From contig JAZAYU010000053.1 of the NCBI GenBank assembly GCA_038501625.1, positions 3,520,501 to 3,584,500 of the forward strand: a stretch of 64,000 bases of DNA. Direction: 5' to 3'. The position numbers were made by a program, and so were the translations under genes. Numbering within the stretch: the stretch's first letter is position 1; every line of letters begins with the position of its first letter. The notes below the pieces were generated by a model. That model was not told where the DNA came from. It did not search any database and saw nothing but the letters and a program-made list of their open reading frames with translations. Shown piece after piece: positions 11,364 to 23,376 of this stretch. This stretch comes from Corbicula japonica (lineage: Eukaryota > Mollusca > Bivalvia > Venerida > Cyrenidae).

Positions 11364-12210
11364 CTGGTAATAATCTCCACATTACCACATGCTTCTTTAG
11401 CTTAATATACTTCTCAAAGTTTGCTAAGCACCAAGATAACCACTTATCATTGTCAAGACTACATAATATATATTTTTACATTGGAAATTGTTTAGTAATG
11501 TAGCAAGAAGGTCCCTTAATTGTACACATAACTTTGAATGATAGTCTGCAAACTAGGTGACACTGTATATTCATAGTGTTTAATTACGCTGCGCTGCATT
11601 CCAGACATTTGTATCAAATTCAATAAATTTTACTTTCACTTTAAAGACTGAACTTTTATTACTGAATTATGGAAAATTCTAATGTTAGAAGGCAATATTT
11701 CGGATGCAGACACCAATTTTTTTATTATGTTTTTTGGCAAATAAACATTTTTTATCACAAAAATCAACATACCCATCTTTAAAATCATCCCATTCAAATT
11801 CTAAATATAAACCGAAACACATTACAGTCATTAAGAAGTTTGTTTGTATTCTTTAACCATTTCCTCCATATATACGCATTTTTAGGCATGTGCGACCAGT
11901 GTAGATCCAGATCAGCCAGCACATCCATGCCGTCTGATCAGGATCTGAACTGGTCACATTTTGATCAGAAATAAACTAATGAATAAAAAAGTGAACAGTT
12001 TAGATCCTGATTAGATGGCACGGATTCCTGCTGATCTGGATCTAAACTGTTCGCCCACGCAATAAAGGTGCATCTATGGAGGAAAGGGTTAATAAATCAA
12101 TCATCAGGTGCATGAAAAGAAATTAATACTAAAAACTGGCATCCAGCGAAAATATTCTTGGTGCTTAGCAAACTTTGATAAGTATAGCATGCTCGTGTGC
12201 CGTTTACCAG
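11364..12210. mobile_element. Inverted-repeat element carrying a family-1 copy
   Basis: The segment at 11405-11433 (TTTGCTAAGCACCAAG core) is the reverse complement of 12157-12185 with about one mismatch. Weaker matches extend outward to CTGGTAA at 11364 and TTACCAG at 12210. The interior is non-coding and contains the family-1 element at 11853-12092. It is likely a non-autonomous DNA transposon; I see no clear target-site duplication. Confidence 0.5.
11853..12092 (+). mobile_element. Family-1 TTAA dual-hairpin element
   Basis: Near full length with TTAA at both ends, a beta left end (TCCATATATACGC) and an alpha right end (CAATAAAGGTG...GGAAAGGG). Confidence 0.9.
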
Positions 12211-12633
12211 TACAACAACAATAGCCTGCAGCACCTGCTATTCTTCTATACTCTCTGAGGATTAATTTGTTGTATGGTTTTAGATGGAATAATAAAAGTT
12301 AAGCAATAAAATACAGCTTCTGTCACCTGAGTCTTTTGTCAAGTTGGCAATATATAATGATGTTTCAACAATATTTCTTTACAAGTTCTGTTTTTTTTCT
12401 TTGAAAAGTCTTTGTACCACATTATACATTTGCTTATTTTCAGTATTGTAAGTCTGTTGAACTTAACCAGGTTTTAGCATAAAAACTTGAAGACAATAGA
12501 AAGCGTGATTTTCAAGTATTTCACATCCATTCTTCAATGACAAATGTAAATTTCCTTTGTTATTCTACAGTGTTACAGACTGATATTTTATCTTTCTAAG
12601 ACTGGGATTGGAGTTGAAAAACTGGCCATGTCT

Positions 12634-12783
12634 GTGCCAAAAGTCATTAATATATATCTGGAGACCAGTGTCAAATCTCAAGCATCTGATTGGCTGAAAT
12701 GGTGACTGGTTGCCATTTCAGTCAATCAGAAGCTTGAGATTTGAGACTGGTCACCAATCTTAGTTTTATGAACTTGGGCCCTG
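12634..12783. repeat. Family-2 palindrome
   Basis: The arms CAAATCTCAAGCATCTGATT and AATCAGAAGCTTGAGATTTG meet at a short centre (GACTGGTTGCC). Outer ends are diverged. Confidence 0.8.
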
Positions 12784-12904
12784 ACCAGACCTGGACACAT
12801 TTGTTCGAAGTTGAAGTTATACTGATAGGTTTACATCAATATTAATTTTGTGTCTGGCTTAAATTTTGGAAAAAAACATACTTCACTTTTTTTTATTGTT
12901 TCAG

Positions 12905-13777
12905 CCTATGGCCTTTATCAAAAAAATTATTGATGAAAACTTTTTTTCATAATCAGAATCAAATAGGAAAATCAATAAATTTATATAATAAATTCTTTTA
13001 GTTTATGCTTTCTGGTGAGTATAGAATAATCTCGGTGAAATAAAAATGGTATTTATGCCTCTATGGCACAGTAAATGTTTTTGAAGCAACGTTTTAGGCT
13101 CAATTTTGGGGCCGAAAAAGGTATTCTAGAAAGCAAGAAATGATGAAACCATAGGTTCAACTTTAAGTTGTTACATCCCCGATGAAAACGTTTTAAAAAA
13201 CTATATCTGGTTCCCGTGATGGCGCATTTTCGGCAGACAAGACTGAGAATGACAGTATCAAGTCATTAAGGATGTATGAATGCGAATTTGTGCTTATATT
13301 CTTGTGTTAATAAGCTAATTTTTATTTAAAAGTGAAAAGTTTGCTTTACCAAAATATTGTGTTGAGTGAAAAAAGCTGTGACAAATGAGACAAGGGTTGA
13401 AGATTACTTGTGGTGGCTGTAGACATGAACAGAAGCCTCAATCACACAATTGCAGCATAAAAAATGTTAAAATAAACCTATTTACAAATTTTTATCCTGT
13501 AATATATTGTTTTGTCAGTAGTAAGAGGTAATTTAAATAAAAGCAAACTTGTACAAAAGAGGTTTGAAAGTTGATTGTAAATGACACCTTTATCTTTTTA
13601 TTTTATTTTTATTTCGACCTACCATACTCATTTTTCAAGAAAATTCTTGTAAGACTAAAAATAAAAAAAGTGTGGCCTTAATGATTAATTATTGTCCTCT
13701 GTGATTTAAAAAAAAAGAAAAAAAGAAACAAAATGTGGAAAGTTTTCATCTATAATCATTTTGATAAAGGCCATAGG
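12905..13777. mobile_element. Inverted-repeat DNA element, about 0.87 kb
   Basis: The left terminus CCTATGGCCTTTATCAAAA (12905-12923), continuing to GATGAAAACTTT, matches the reverse complement of 13739-13777 with only a few differences over about 39 bp. The interior is AT-rich and non-coding. This is consistent with a non-autonomous terminal-inverted-repeat transposon; no convincing target-site duplication is seen. Confidence 0.6.
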
Positions 13778-14181
13778 ACAAAAGGTCATAAAACCAGTGG
13801 AAATGAGTGAACAAGCTATGCTTTGTTAACATTTTACTATCCCTTAGGATTTTTTTAATTTTTGGAAACAAATATATTGAACAAGTAGTTGATACTGAGA
13901 GGAAGTCAGTGCATGTATTGACATGAATTGCTCCCTTGTAAAGCCCCTACTTAATTCAATATTCTATAATTATTCCCTACAACCAAATGTACTGGTAATG
14001 TATTTTCTAAACAAAAGACCCACAGATTTTAAGAGTAATGCTGTAATTGCTTGGTTTAAGTCATCTGGGATTGGTTTTTCACAAGAAGCCATCAGCTTCT
14101 GTCTGTCAGTGTAGCTTGGGTTGTGGGGTTTTGTGAGTCAGAAGCATGAGATTCAAATATATGTCTCAACATTCTCCATTA

Positions 14182-14409
14182 TTAACCCTTTCATCCATAT
14201 GCACACCTTTATTACATGGGCAAACAGAGTTGATCCATATATCATATCCCAGCGCACCAGTGCCGTTTGACCAGGATCTGCACTGTTTGCATTTAGATTC
14301 ATTAAGTTATTCCTGAACAAGAAGCAAACAGTGTAGAACCTGATCAGATGACATGTATGTGCTAGCTGATCTGGATCTACACTGGTCTCTCATGGGTTAA
14401 AAGGGTTAA
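14182..14409. mobile_element. Family-1 TTAA dual-hairpin element
   Basis: TTAA is present at both ends and both hairpin modules are recognisable but diverged. The right end has a duplicated GGGTTAAAAGGGTTAA. Confidence 0.85.
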
Positions 14410-15384
14410 ATAATTGAGGTATCTGCTTGGATTACTGTAATCTACTTGTAGAATATGTAAAAAAGGATATAAGACAATTAACAGATGCAACATATCTATG
14501 ATTCCCCAGAACAAGGCTCCAGTTAGTAAAAAGATTTTGTTTCATAGTGTCCTTTCATTTCTAAGATTTTCATCGCCACTGGCTTTTAATGACTTGATTG
14601 TGAAGAGTTACTGTTGTTGACAGGTGCTCTAAATGTGAAAAGCTCTCTTCACAAGGCGCTTCCCTTGCCCAATTTGTTTCCTGACTTAAAATATGGTTTC
14701 AATTTTAAAGGCATGGTGTTTTCTCAGCATTTTCATCACTTGCAGTACACACAAGTGTTTCCAATTGAAGCAAACATGCTTTTTTCTGTCAATTAAAGCA
14801 TTCCAGTGATTTAGAATAGGAAGTCTGTTACTTGCAGGAGCTTGAACATTCCAGACTGGTTCCAGACTGTCTGCCATATGTGATGAATACCAGATGTGAA
14901 AAACAGTGTATCAGTCAGTAAGGTCATAGGCCACCATTTCTGAAACATACAAGTGTCAGGTGTTGGGAAAAGATCTAAAAATCTTGAAGAGCTCTTCTCT
15001 CCAGAACAGCTGCAAGCCACACTGTGGCAGATAAGCTAGTCTTCATCATTTAATTAACAGATCTGCTTTTCAATGAGAGAAATGAAAATATTGTAGATTA
15101 TTGGAAATTACGTCTTTGATACTCAGCTGTTGGGAGATTTTAAAAATGGATTCATGAATGCTGTAAAATATCCTGCTTGATTCCAATCTAATCCCAGTGG
15201 GATTTGTTTGTGTGAAACAGTATAACTGAAAATTAAATTCAATACAGTTCTCATCTTGCTTGATGAATTTGAAATAAGTTTAATAGTTAAAACAATCACA
15301 TATTGGCTAAAATAATGTTCATCAGTGATCTTGAAGGAGATGAGTATTGCCATCTGATTTGAATCTTTACTATTTATGTATTGG
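14410..15384. other. Non-coding stretch, nothing recognised
   Basis: There are several short open frames of 60-76 codons on both strands (for example 14614-14877 and 15123-15353), none resembling a known protein. Confidence 0.4.
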
Positions 15385-15516
15385 TCAGAAATAACACTAT
15401 GAATATAATAGTGAATTGTGAAGATCCTTATTAGAAGGCAAAGGTGTGTTGGCTGATCTGGATCTACACTTTTTGCTCATGCCATCAAGGTCATATCTAT
15501 GGAGTAAAGGGTTGAA
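15385..15516. repeat. Family-1 right-half relic
   Basis: Starts at GGTCAGAAATAACAC and ends ATGGAGTAAAGGGTT. The left hairpin is missing. Confidence 0.7.
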
Positions 15517-15647
15517 GTAAAGTATGTGGTACACATGATAAGGTATTCAACATGTATATTAACAACTGTTTCAACTGATGGACAATTCCAAACCTCGGCA
15601 AACTGTATGAAGAGCCTCAGTACAGTCCAAAATAAATATCTCCCTTA

Positions 15648-15735
15648 AATGGGCCAGATTTTCATGCCCCTTGGGCCAGATTTTCAGGTCGTGTTGGCCA
15701 GATCTTCACATCCTATTGACCAAATGTTCATCCAG
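15648..15735. repeat. Short imperfect tandem repeat
   Basis: Three successive variants of GGGCCAGATTTTCATG spaced about 30 bp apart. Confidence 0.6.
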
Positions 15736-16236
15736 TCTGTACCTCCCACATATAATAAAAAAATAATTACATAAATGAACTCTATCAAACAGACTCCACT
15801 ATTTTCGAAACTGTGTCTGTGATTTCAAAAAGATCCCTTTCTCAGTCATAAATGAATATAGACATTTTCTGTTTTCCAAATCATACTCATTGGGGACTGG
15901 AATTTTATGATGGTATTTTGTTCTCAACCAGAGTCTGCTAAGCACATTTCCCCATTATGCTTGACACATGAGTCAGGCTTTGGATTACTACTGATTATTA
16001 AACCAAATGGAAGTAAATGCTTGAAATAGCGTTTGCAACGTTCCTGGGAAGAGTCTGTAGACAACTTTCATTATTACCTGAGGGATAATACATTTCACAT
16101 ATTTGTGATTTGAAAAACAGAAAACATTTGAGGTTGTAACATTGTAAAGTAATTAAGAACATCATTTATACTTTTACTATATCCTGCTGGGACAATGTTA
16201 ACTTGAATTTATTGCTGATGTACCAATGCAGATCAA

Positions 16237-16468
16237 TTTATCCCTTTCCTCCATATACACCTTTATGGCATTGGCGAACATTGTAGATCCAGATCAGTCT
16301 GCACATCTGTGCCATCTGATCAGGATCTGCACTGTTTCTTTTTTTGATGTATTAGGTTATTTCTGACCAAAAAGGGAACTGTGCAGATCCTGATCAAATT
16401 GTATGACTGATCTGGGTCTACACTGGTTGCACACACCTAAAAACGTGTATATATGGAGTAAATGGTAA
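16237..16468 (-). mobile_element. Family-1 TTAA dual-hairpin element
   Basis: CCCTTTCCTCCATATACACC left end, both hairpins, and GTATATATGGAGTAAATGG right end. The terminal TTAA sites are mutated. Confidence 0.8.
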
Positions 16469-16651
16469 TATCTAAACTCATCTCAACTTGTTTTCAAAAT
16501 ACGAATTGGGATCTATCTTGAGAATAAAAATCAAGAAAAACATGTTTTCCATATTTAAAAATTCAGTTAAGTAATTAACAGTGGTTAAATGGGCTTTAAA
16601 TATCTAACATTGTACCTGGTTTAGACAAAACAGGAAGGAAAGATCCAGATC

Positions 16652-16803
16652 CAGGCCTGAAGGTTATAAAGCTGAGATTGGAAACCAGTCTCAAATCTCA
16701 AGCTTCTGATTGGCTGAAATGGCGACCAGTCGCCATTTCAGCCAATCACATGCTTGAGATTTGAGACTGGTTTCCATGCTCAGCTTTATAACCTTGGGCA
16801 CTG
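16652..16803. repeat. Family-2 palindrome, first of a tandem pair
   Basis: Near-perfect palindrome: CTGAAGGTTATAAAGCTGAG to CAGCTTTATAACCTTGGGCA, centred on GACCAGTCGCC. Each arm contains GATTGGCTGAAATGG or its complement. Confidence 0.9.
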
Positions 16804-16951
16804 GGTTGAAGGTTATAAAACTGAGTTTGGAAACCAGTATCAAATCTCAAGCATCTGATTGGCTGAAATGGCGACTGGTCGCCATTTCAGCCAATCAGAT
16901 TCTTGAGATTTGAGACTGGTTTCCATGCTCAGTTTTATAACCTTGGGCACA
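16804..16951. repeat. Family-2 palindrome, second of a tandem pair
   Basis: It abuts the previous copy directly and has the same arms, centred on GACTGGTCGCC. Head-to-tail pairs of a palindrome suggest local amplification. Confidence 0.9.
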
Positions 16952-17125
16952 GATCAGCTGGCATATCTGTGCTTTCTGATCAGGATCTGTACAGTTTGCT
17001 ACTTGGTCATTACTAACCTAATGAATTGAAATCAAACCGTGTAGATCCTGATCAGATGTCATGGGTGTGATCTGAATCTACACTATTCCCCCTTGGATAA
17101 CAGCTTCCTTGGAGCAAGGGTTGGC

Positions 17126-18904
17126 ATTAAAATTCAGATGCTCCAATAAATGACAGAAAAAAATCTAGGTAACTAACATGAGAGGTGAATACACTAAAGC
17201 ATTCCATCTATAATCCAGGATATATGTAACAACTGCTTGTAATTACTTCCCCTGCTTTTAATTAGCTCCCCTGCCATCAGGTGGGAAGTAACCTTTGATG
17301 TGGCTTAGGATAATTTGTCACAGAAGGTTCTGATTTAACAGTAATGCCAAGATATATTGTATGGAAATGTTTTTGTGGAGATGTTCCCATAGCAAAGTGA
17401 TTGCTGAAAATGTTAATAGAATATTGACTCCAGGAACAATCTTTGTTTGTCTTGAGCAGTTATCCATGGGCATTATGAGTATTAACAGTACCTGCTGTGT
17501 TATGGCTGACATGGATATCTCAGTTAATTTATAACAGATCTTAATTATCACAAACATATAGCAAGACTTATGACTTACTAACTGTTCTCATTATCATTCG
17601 GTTGTGTAAAAATAGATGAAAAATGTACTTTATACCTGGTTAAGTACATGGATTTGTATCTGACCGTCTTGCTCAAAATTATGTTGTCCTTGGTCTAACC
17701 TTTGGTTGCCTGTTTGGTTAAAAAAAAAACAACCAGCAAATGTTCAGTGCATTCAAATGCAGTTTAACGGTTCTCCTTTTTCTTAGAAAGTTGGTTTGCT
17801 TGTTCTTTGTGAGCTGGCCTGTGTCTGACTTCCTTTAGTCTGCCCTGTGCTTTTAGCTTTTCTACTTTTCTATGCCTGGCGTCCTTTAGTATACCCAATG
17901 CTTTGTGCTTTAAGGTATGTATTAGCTTTACGCTAAAATAATTTGTAACTAAAAAAAATATTGAGCTAGCATTTGTCTTCTTTTCTGTCTTAAATAAAGA
18001 AACATTATTTATTATATTTCCATTTAAATATATCCGGAACATACAGGTTATATAACTATCTTTTATAAAGCTTAGAAATAGCTATATTTCATAAAAATGA
18101 GAAATATTTTGCAGTCTTGATTTCAGAGAAATATTTTTTTATGAAAATAGAAAATAAATTAAGTTATAAACAAAGAGTAAATAACAGAAAATATATATAG
18201 AAAAATTGTTTTCAGGTTAAACATTTTCCAACAGCATAATATCATAGTGAACTGAATACAAACTGTATACCAACATTTCACTTCCAGAGTAGAATACTTC
18301 TCTCCTTTGCAGCCAATCACTATTGGGGGCTTATCAGTTCACTGCTGTTCTCACAGAAACACATTTGTTATTGATAGTTCCTGGAGGCAACAAGCATTTC
18401 TGTGTACAGGATACAATTGCATGTTTATATATTAACATCTTAATTAAAATTGGCCTTAAAATATAATCAACATTCATGGATTTAATTTTGTTAAAAATAA
18501 AATTATTATAATATCTGTATTGTACTGAAGACAAGTGCTAGTATTGAATAGTGATATTGGAATATAAAACAACAGTGACACAGAGAGAGGAGTTTAAGAT
18601 GTTTGTCACCAATATGCATGCATGAGGCGTCTTGTTAAACCAATATCTCCGGATCACTGCATGCTGGCTTCCAGTATTCCTTCTGGTGTAATATTCATTC
18701 TGTTAGCAGAACATTAGATCAAAGACAAACATTGTCAGAATTATTTGTGACAACCATAAGTGTGACAGCTTAAAAGAATAAAGCAAGACATTAGCGGTGA
18801 TAAAGGACTGTGTGCCTGTGTTATAAAGAAGAAAGACTGAGCACTATTCTGATTAAAGGTGGAATTACTTACTATTATTGTTATGGTGAGTTGAGTGTTG
18901 CAAT
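17126..18904. other. Non-coding stretch, nothing recognised
   Basis: AT-rich. Minus-strand open frames at 17318-17557, 17764-18042 and 18334-18534 have biased or unremarkable composition and no known domain. Confidence 0.4.
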
Positions 18905-19145
18905 TTAACCCTTTCCTGTACAGATACACCTTTATTGCTAGGGCGAACAGTTTAGATCCAGATCAGCCGGCACATCTGTGCCGTCTGATCAGGATCTGCA
19001 CTGGTCGCATTTCGGTCAGAAATAACCTAATGAATCAAAAAGCGAACAGTTTAGATCCTGATCAGACGGCATGGATGTGCCGGCTGATCTGGATCTAAAC
19101 TGTTCGCCCTAGCAATAAAGGTGTGTCTGTACAGGAAAGGGTTAA
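18905..19145. mobile_element. Family-1 TTAA element, alpha/alpha form
   Basis: Intact TTAA at both ends. The left and right terminal segments are both alpha type (CAGATACACCTTTATTG and its complement), giving terminal inverted repeats of about 35 bp. Its first hairpin pairs an alpha arm (GCGAACAGTTTAG) with a beta arm (GCACTGGTCGC), so it looks like an arm-switched derivative. Confidence 0.9.
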
Positions 19146-20717
19146 TGATTAAATTAAAATTTAAAAAATTAGATCAATACAATTTCAGAGTGGAAGCTGC
19201 TGGGTGCAATTATACAATTAATTAAAATAAATTACAATTAGGTTTTAATTATTAAAATGCATTTTATTTTAGCAATTTTGTTAAGCAATAAAACTGGTAT
19301 TTTTCAGCCAATTTCTGATTTCACCCTTTACTCCTTTTACATCTATTCACTAATATTCAACTCTGACTCAGCTTTTATTTCAAGACTTTATTGCACACTT
19401 AAAATTAGACTAAGGTCCATTAATTTGCCTGTGAATGCACACATGTGAATGATAAGAACAGGTTATGATATATAATGCACTGTTTCAAGAGAGGTGGAAT
19501 TTTAAATTTTTCCATTATGTAAAATTAAGGAAATTTAATTAAGTAAAACCCTAGATTAATATTTATGTAAGAGACTATCTTTAAAATCTAACAATAAAAT
19601 TATAGTTGTCTACACTGTATGCACTCCCTAGCACACGTGCTTGCACGTCAAACATGCGAGATGTAGATTGTCATTGATACTCTCTCCAAAATCTGCTTAA
19701 AACTTTTCAATGCAGGAGAAAAGCAAATAATTGGGGAAAGAGCCAGGGCTTTATAGAGGTTGGAATTTTTTGGCTGGTTTGTCATACACTGTCAAAACTT
19801 CAGTATACTGCCCAGGGCTTTTCATCCTTATATAATAGAGGCCTATATAAGGCCTCTTCCCAATCCAAATACTAAGTATTTTTTTCCCAAATATGGCAGA
19901 GAATCTTCCCAAAATGGTAGGTAAGATGTCCAAAAATGGATTAAAATCCTCTGAGAGGATTTTGAAAATTGAAGTGCTTCAAAAAGTTAAATTTTAGTTA
20001 AAAATATTTATTACTCTTCAAATTCAACGAGTGCCCATCTTTTAATGAGTTTTATTTTCCCAAATTAAACAATTATTGTGCATTAATTTACTAATTTGAA
20101 AGGCCAGGGCCTCTTCCCAATTTTCTGATGAAAAGCCCTGCTTCCATGTAAACCATCTTGATGTTGTGTACATTTGTGTGGGGCAGAGAACAAAGGTTGG
20201 CAGTATGTGGCAGCTTCTAGGTATCAGCGTTATCCCCCCTCGGGACTCGGCTTGATTGTGTATTGATCAGCAACATGTGTTACATGTTTACTGACACCTG
20301 AGAGTGACACCTGTTGTTCGTAATCTATCAGACATGTACACTAAAATCCACAACATACAAAATTTATGGAAACCTTTATCAGTTTCATCTGAGAGTATTG
20401 AAATTAACCAGAAAATCCCTGAAATTTAATTTATATTGTGTGATTATCTTAATTACAAAATTAATCAGTAAGTGATCCTGTCGGCATACAGAATGTGTCT
20501 CATAAGCCCCAAATGTGACACTACAATGAATATTAAAAAGACTAGTAGTATTCCATTAGCTTTGGCAATTCTACAGACCTGGATGTTGTTTTAAAAGAAT
20601 TTAATGAAAAAAATTATATTTCCTAAGTGAATATAAGGAGAAATGATGAACATTAAAAAAAATACTGTTTCTATTTCATCTAATCAGATGCTTGAGATTT
20701 AAGATTGGTCTCTTGGG
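19146..20717. other. Non-coding stretch with a small inverted pair
   Basis: AGGGCTTTTCATC near 19815 and GATGAAAAGCCCT near 20127 are inverted copies, and GCCTCTTCCCAA occurs twice nearby. This may be a decayed repeat. No gene is recognised. Confidence 0.4.
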
Positions 20718-20878
20718 GCTAGGATCTACACTGTTCACTTTTTTAGTGAGGTGTACTGACCCAAGACTGAAGAGAAAACAGTGTAGATCCTGATCAATGA
20801 CACAGAAAGCTATCAATGCCAGCTAATCTGGATCTACACTGTTCACGAAGGCAATAAACCTTTAAATATGAGGGTTAA
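20718..20878. repeat. Family-1 relic
   Basis: GGATCTACACTGTTCAC, GTGTAGATCCTGATCA and CTAATCTGGATCTACACTG modules remain. Both termini are degraded. Confidence 0.65.
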
Positions 20879-20980
20879 GGCTTAAATTTTATTCACATCC
20901 CCTGCAAAACAGAGTTCTTATGCTTAAGAATGGTTCTTGAATTGTCCTGGAACATTAAGAACAGTAACTGTTCAAGATCT

Positions 20981-21130
20981 GGGCTGAAGGTTATAAAACT
21001 GAGATTGTAAACCAGTCTCAAATCTCAATGATCTGATTGGCTGAAATGGCGACTGGTTGCCATTTAAGCCAATCAGATCCTTGAGATTTGAGACTGGTTT
21101 CCATGCTCAGTTTTATAACCTTGGGCACTG
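20981..21130. repeat. Family-2 palindrome
   Basis: GGGCTGAAGGTTATAAAACT to AGTTTTATAACCTTGGGCAC, centred on GACTGGTTGCC. Few mismatches between the arms. Confidence 0.9.
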
Positions 21131-22254
21131 CTCTTGATTAGTCTCAATAATTCGACTGCAAGAACAGACCCATTATCATACGGACATTTTCGTTGCCTGT
21201 TCTTTACGTCTCAAGCAGTTACGATCAAAACTGTGGTGGAAATCGACCCGATTTAAATTCTGTTATTTTTCACTCCCACATGAAAATTCTAACACTGGTA
21301 TGTTCAAGTGTGGTTATAACAATAAATTATGATGAAAGTAACAATAAAATGACGAATATTCCACAAAATAACTTGTTAAACCTACCACGTTTTATGCAGT
21401 TTACATGTTGATACGAAATCCAGATAACCAATGAAAATGTTTCTTTTTATTTAAACATATTTTTACAATGCGGGAGGCTGTACGCTTTGAAAAACTCATA
21501 ACATACTCTTATTTTCTTATTTGTCATGTTCGATGGTTGTCAAAGTTATTTTTTCATCTATTTAGATACCCGCCCCGCTATATTAAGTTTCAATCGCACC
21601 TTTAATAATGTTGTGTATATTACCTTGTTAATTATTTGCAGATTACTTTCTTTTATTCATCAAACCTTTATTTTATAAGTTGCTTTGTATTTACCGTAGC
21701 AAGAATTTCCGCAGTACCTATTTCAAGCTGGTAAGGTGAAGTTTATTGATAAACGTGAGTCAGGTAAACGTTAAGCGATGTAATCGAAATCTGTTGACCT
21801 GGGTGTAGGTTTAAATGATTTTTGCATAAAAAACGAAACCGTTATTTATGAAGGATTACATATAATGATTCTACTTGAATGTTGCTTTTCAGGTATGTAA
21901 ATTTTTTAACGATACATATGGTTTAAGATGCTTTATGGAGCCGTCAAAGTCGCCAAAGTTGCGATTCAAATTCTGATCGCTAGCATATAAACATAGAAGG
22001 AAAATTTTCTGCATTGATTTGAATAGTAACTGGGTTGTGCGCGAAGAGCGACAATCATATATATAGAAAAGCTCTTCTATTGCGCACAATTAGTTGGGCT
22101 ATGCTCTTGATGACATTTCAATAACATGTACTTGAACAGTTCAAGAACACAGTTTAAGGAGAGTAACTGTTCTTGAATTTTGTAAGAACTTGTAAAGTTC
22201 GTTAACATACAGCACATGTGCGAGTAACAAAATGTCATCCATTTAAAAACTCAG
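21131..22254. other. Non-coding stretch, nothing firmly recognised
   Basis: Less repetitive than its surroundings. The open frame at 21193-21411 (72 codons) shows no known domain. This is a reasonable place to look for an upstream exon or promoter of the MTG gene, but I see no direct evidence. Confidence 0.3.
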
Positions 22255-22378
22255 GCCCCAAGATGAAAATGGAAACCAGTCTCAAATCTCAAACATCTCA
22301 TTGGCTGAAATGGCGACTAGTCATGCTTGAGATTTGAGACTAGTATCTTATCACAGTTTTATAATCTTCAACCCAGGT
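22255..22378. repeat. Family-2 palindrome with deleted centre
   Basis: Arms from GGAAACCAGTCTCAAATCTC to GAGATTTGAGACTAG. The second GGCTGAAATGG arm next to the centre is missing. Confidence 0.8.
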
Positions 22379-22596
22379 GTATGTATATATTGGATATTCT
22401 CTTAAAATTAAAGACTGAATACTTTGGCTCAGTTTATATCTCATGATCAAAGTTTAGCTTTTCTTTCTGATAAAATATAATAGTTCAAATGACAAATTAT
22501 AAAGATTGACCTTTAGGAATTAATTTGCTTGCTGCCTGTTACCACCTGCTTCTTTTTTTTTGAAGAAAAGGGTTTAAGACTCTTCATTTATTCAGC

Positions 22597-22790
22597 ATTA
22601 ACTCAATTGATATTGCTTATAACATTATGTGCCACCAGTGTAGATCCAGATCAGCCTCGATATCTTTGTGACAGGATCTTCACTAGTCACTTTCAGGTTT
22701 ATTACATTAATTCTGACCTAGAAGTAAATAAAGCTTAGATTGCAGTTATGTGCAGGTTGATCTGGATCTACACTGGTCACACGAAGTTAA
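22597..22790. repeat. Family-1 relic
   Basis: GTGTAGATCCAGATCAGCCT ... CAGGATCTTCACTAGTCAC ... GATCTGGATCTACACTGGTC are recognisable. The termini are lost. Confidence 0.65.
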
Positions 22791-23112
22791 GAAATAGTGT
22801 TTGAAGAAATCAAATTTCTATTATGGTATTGCTAGGGAAATAAAAAAAGTTGAAATAAAACATTACATGAAAATGAAATAAATCTGAGTCGTATGATCAT
22901 ATTTTGTTCTCATAATTCTTATATATTGGAGTGGAAGTAAAATTGTAATATGCCTAAGGTTTTACTGGTGTAATGCAATAAATTTCTCAGGTTTCCAATC
23001 TATCTTTTGCTGCCATCTGTGATTCTATTGAGAAGCAATTATTAGCTGGTTTATGAAGCAGTTCTCAGTAAGACAATGATTTCCCTGAATACCTGCTAAC
23101 CCAACATCACAC

Positions 23113-23376
23113 AACCAGCTTCCTAATGATCATTGTACAAATGTTGAGACTGGTGCCCAAGGTTATAAAATTGAGAATGGAAACCAGTCTCAAATCCCAA
23201 GCATCTGATTGGCTGAAATGGCGACCAGTCTCAAATCCCAAGCATCTGATTGGCTGAAATGGCGACCAGTCGCCATTTCAGCCAATCAGATGCTTGGGAT
23301 TTGAGACTGGTTTCCAATCTCAGTGTTAAAATCTTGGAACCAGCTTGCTAATGATCATTGTATAACTGTTGTGACT
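23113..23376. repeat. Family-2 palindrome flanked by 39-bp direct repeats
   Basis: The palindrome occupies 23153-23341 and contains an internal 47-bp duplication of one arm. It is flanked by 23113-23151 and 23338-23376, two 39-bp copies beginning AACCAGCTT and containing CTAATGATCATTGTA, with five mismatches. Confidence 0.85.

Larger units (their letters stand above)
16641..17125. repeat. Family-1 relic split by two family-2 palindromes
   Basis: AGATCCAGATCC at 16641-16652 and GATCAGCTGGCATATCTG from 16952 look like the two sides of one family-1 hairpin. The two family-2 copies at 16652-16951 lie between them. Confidence 0.6.
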
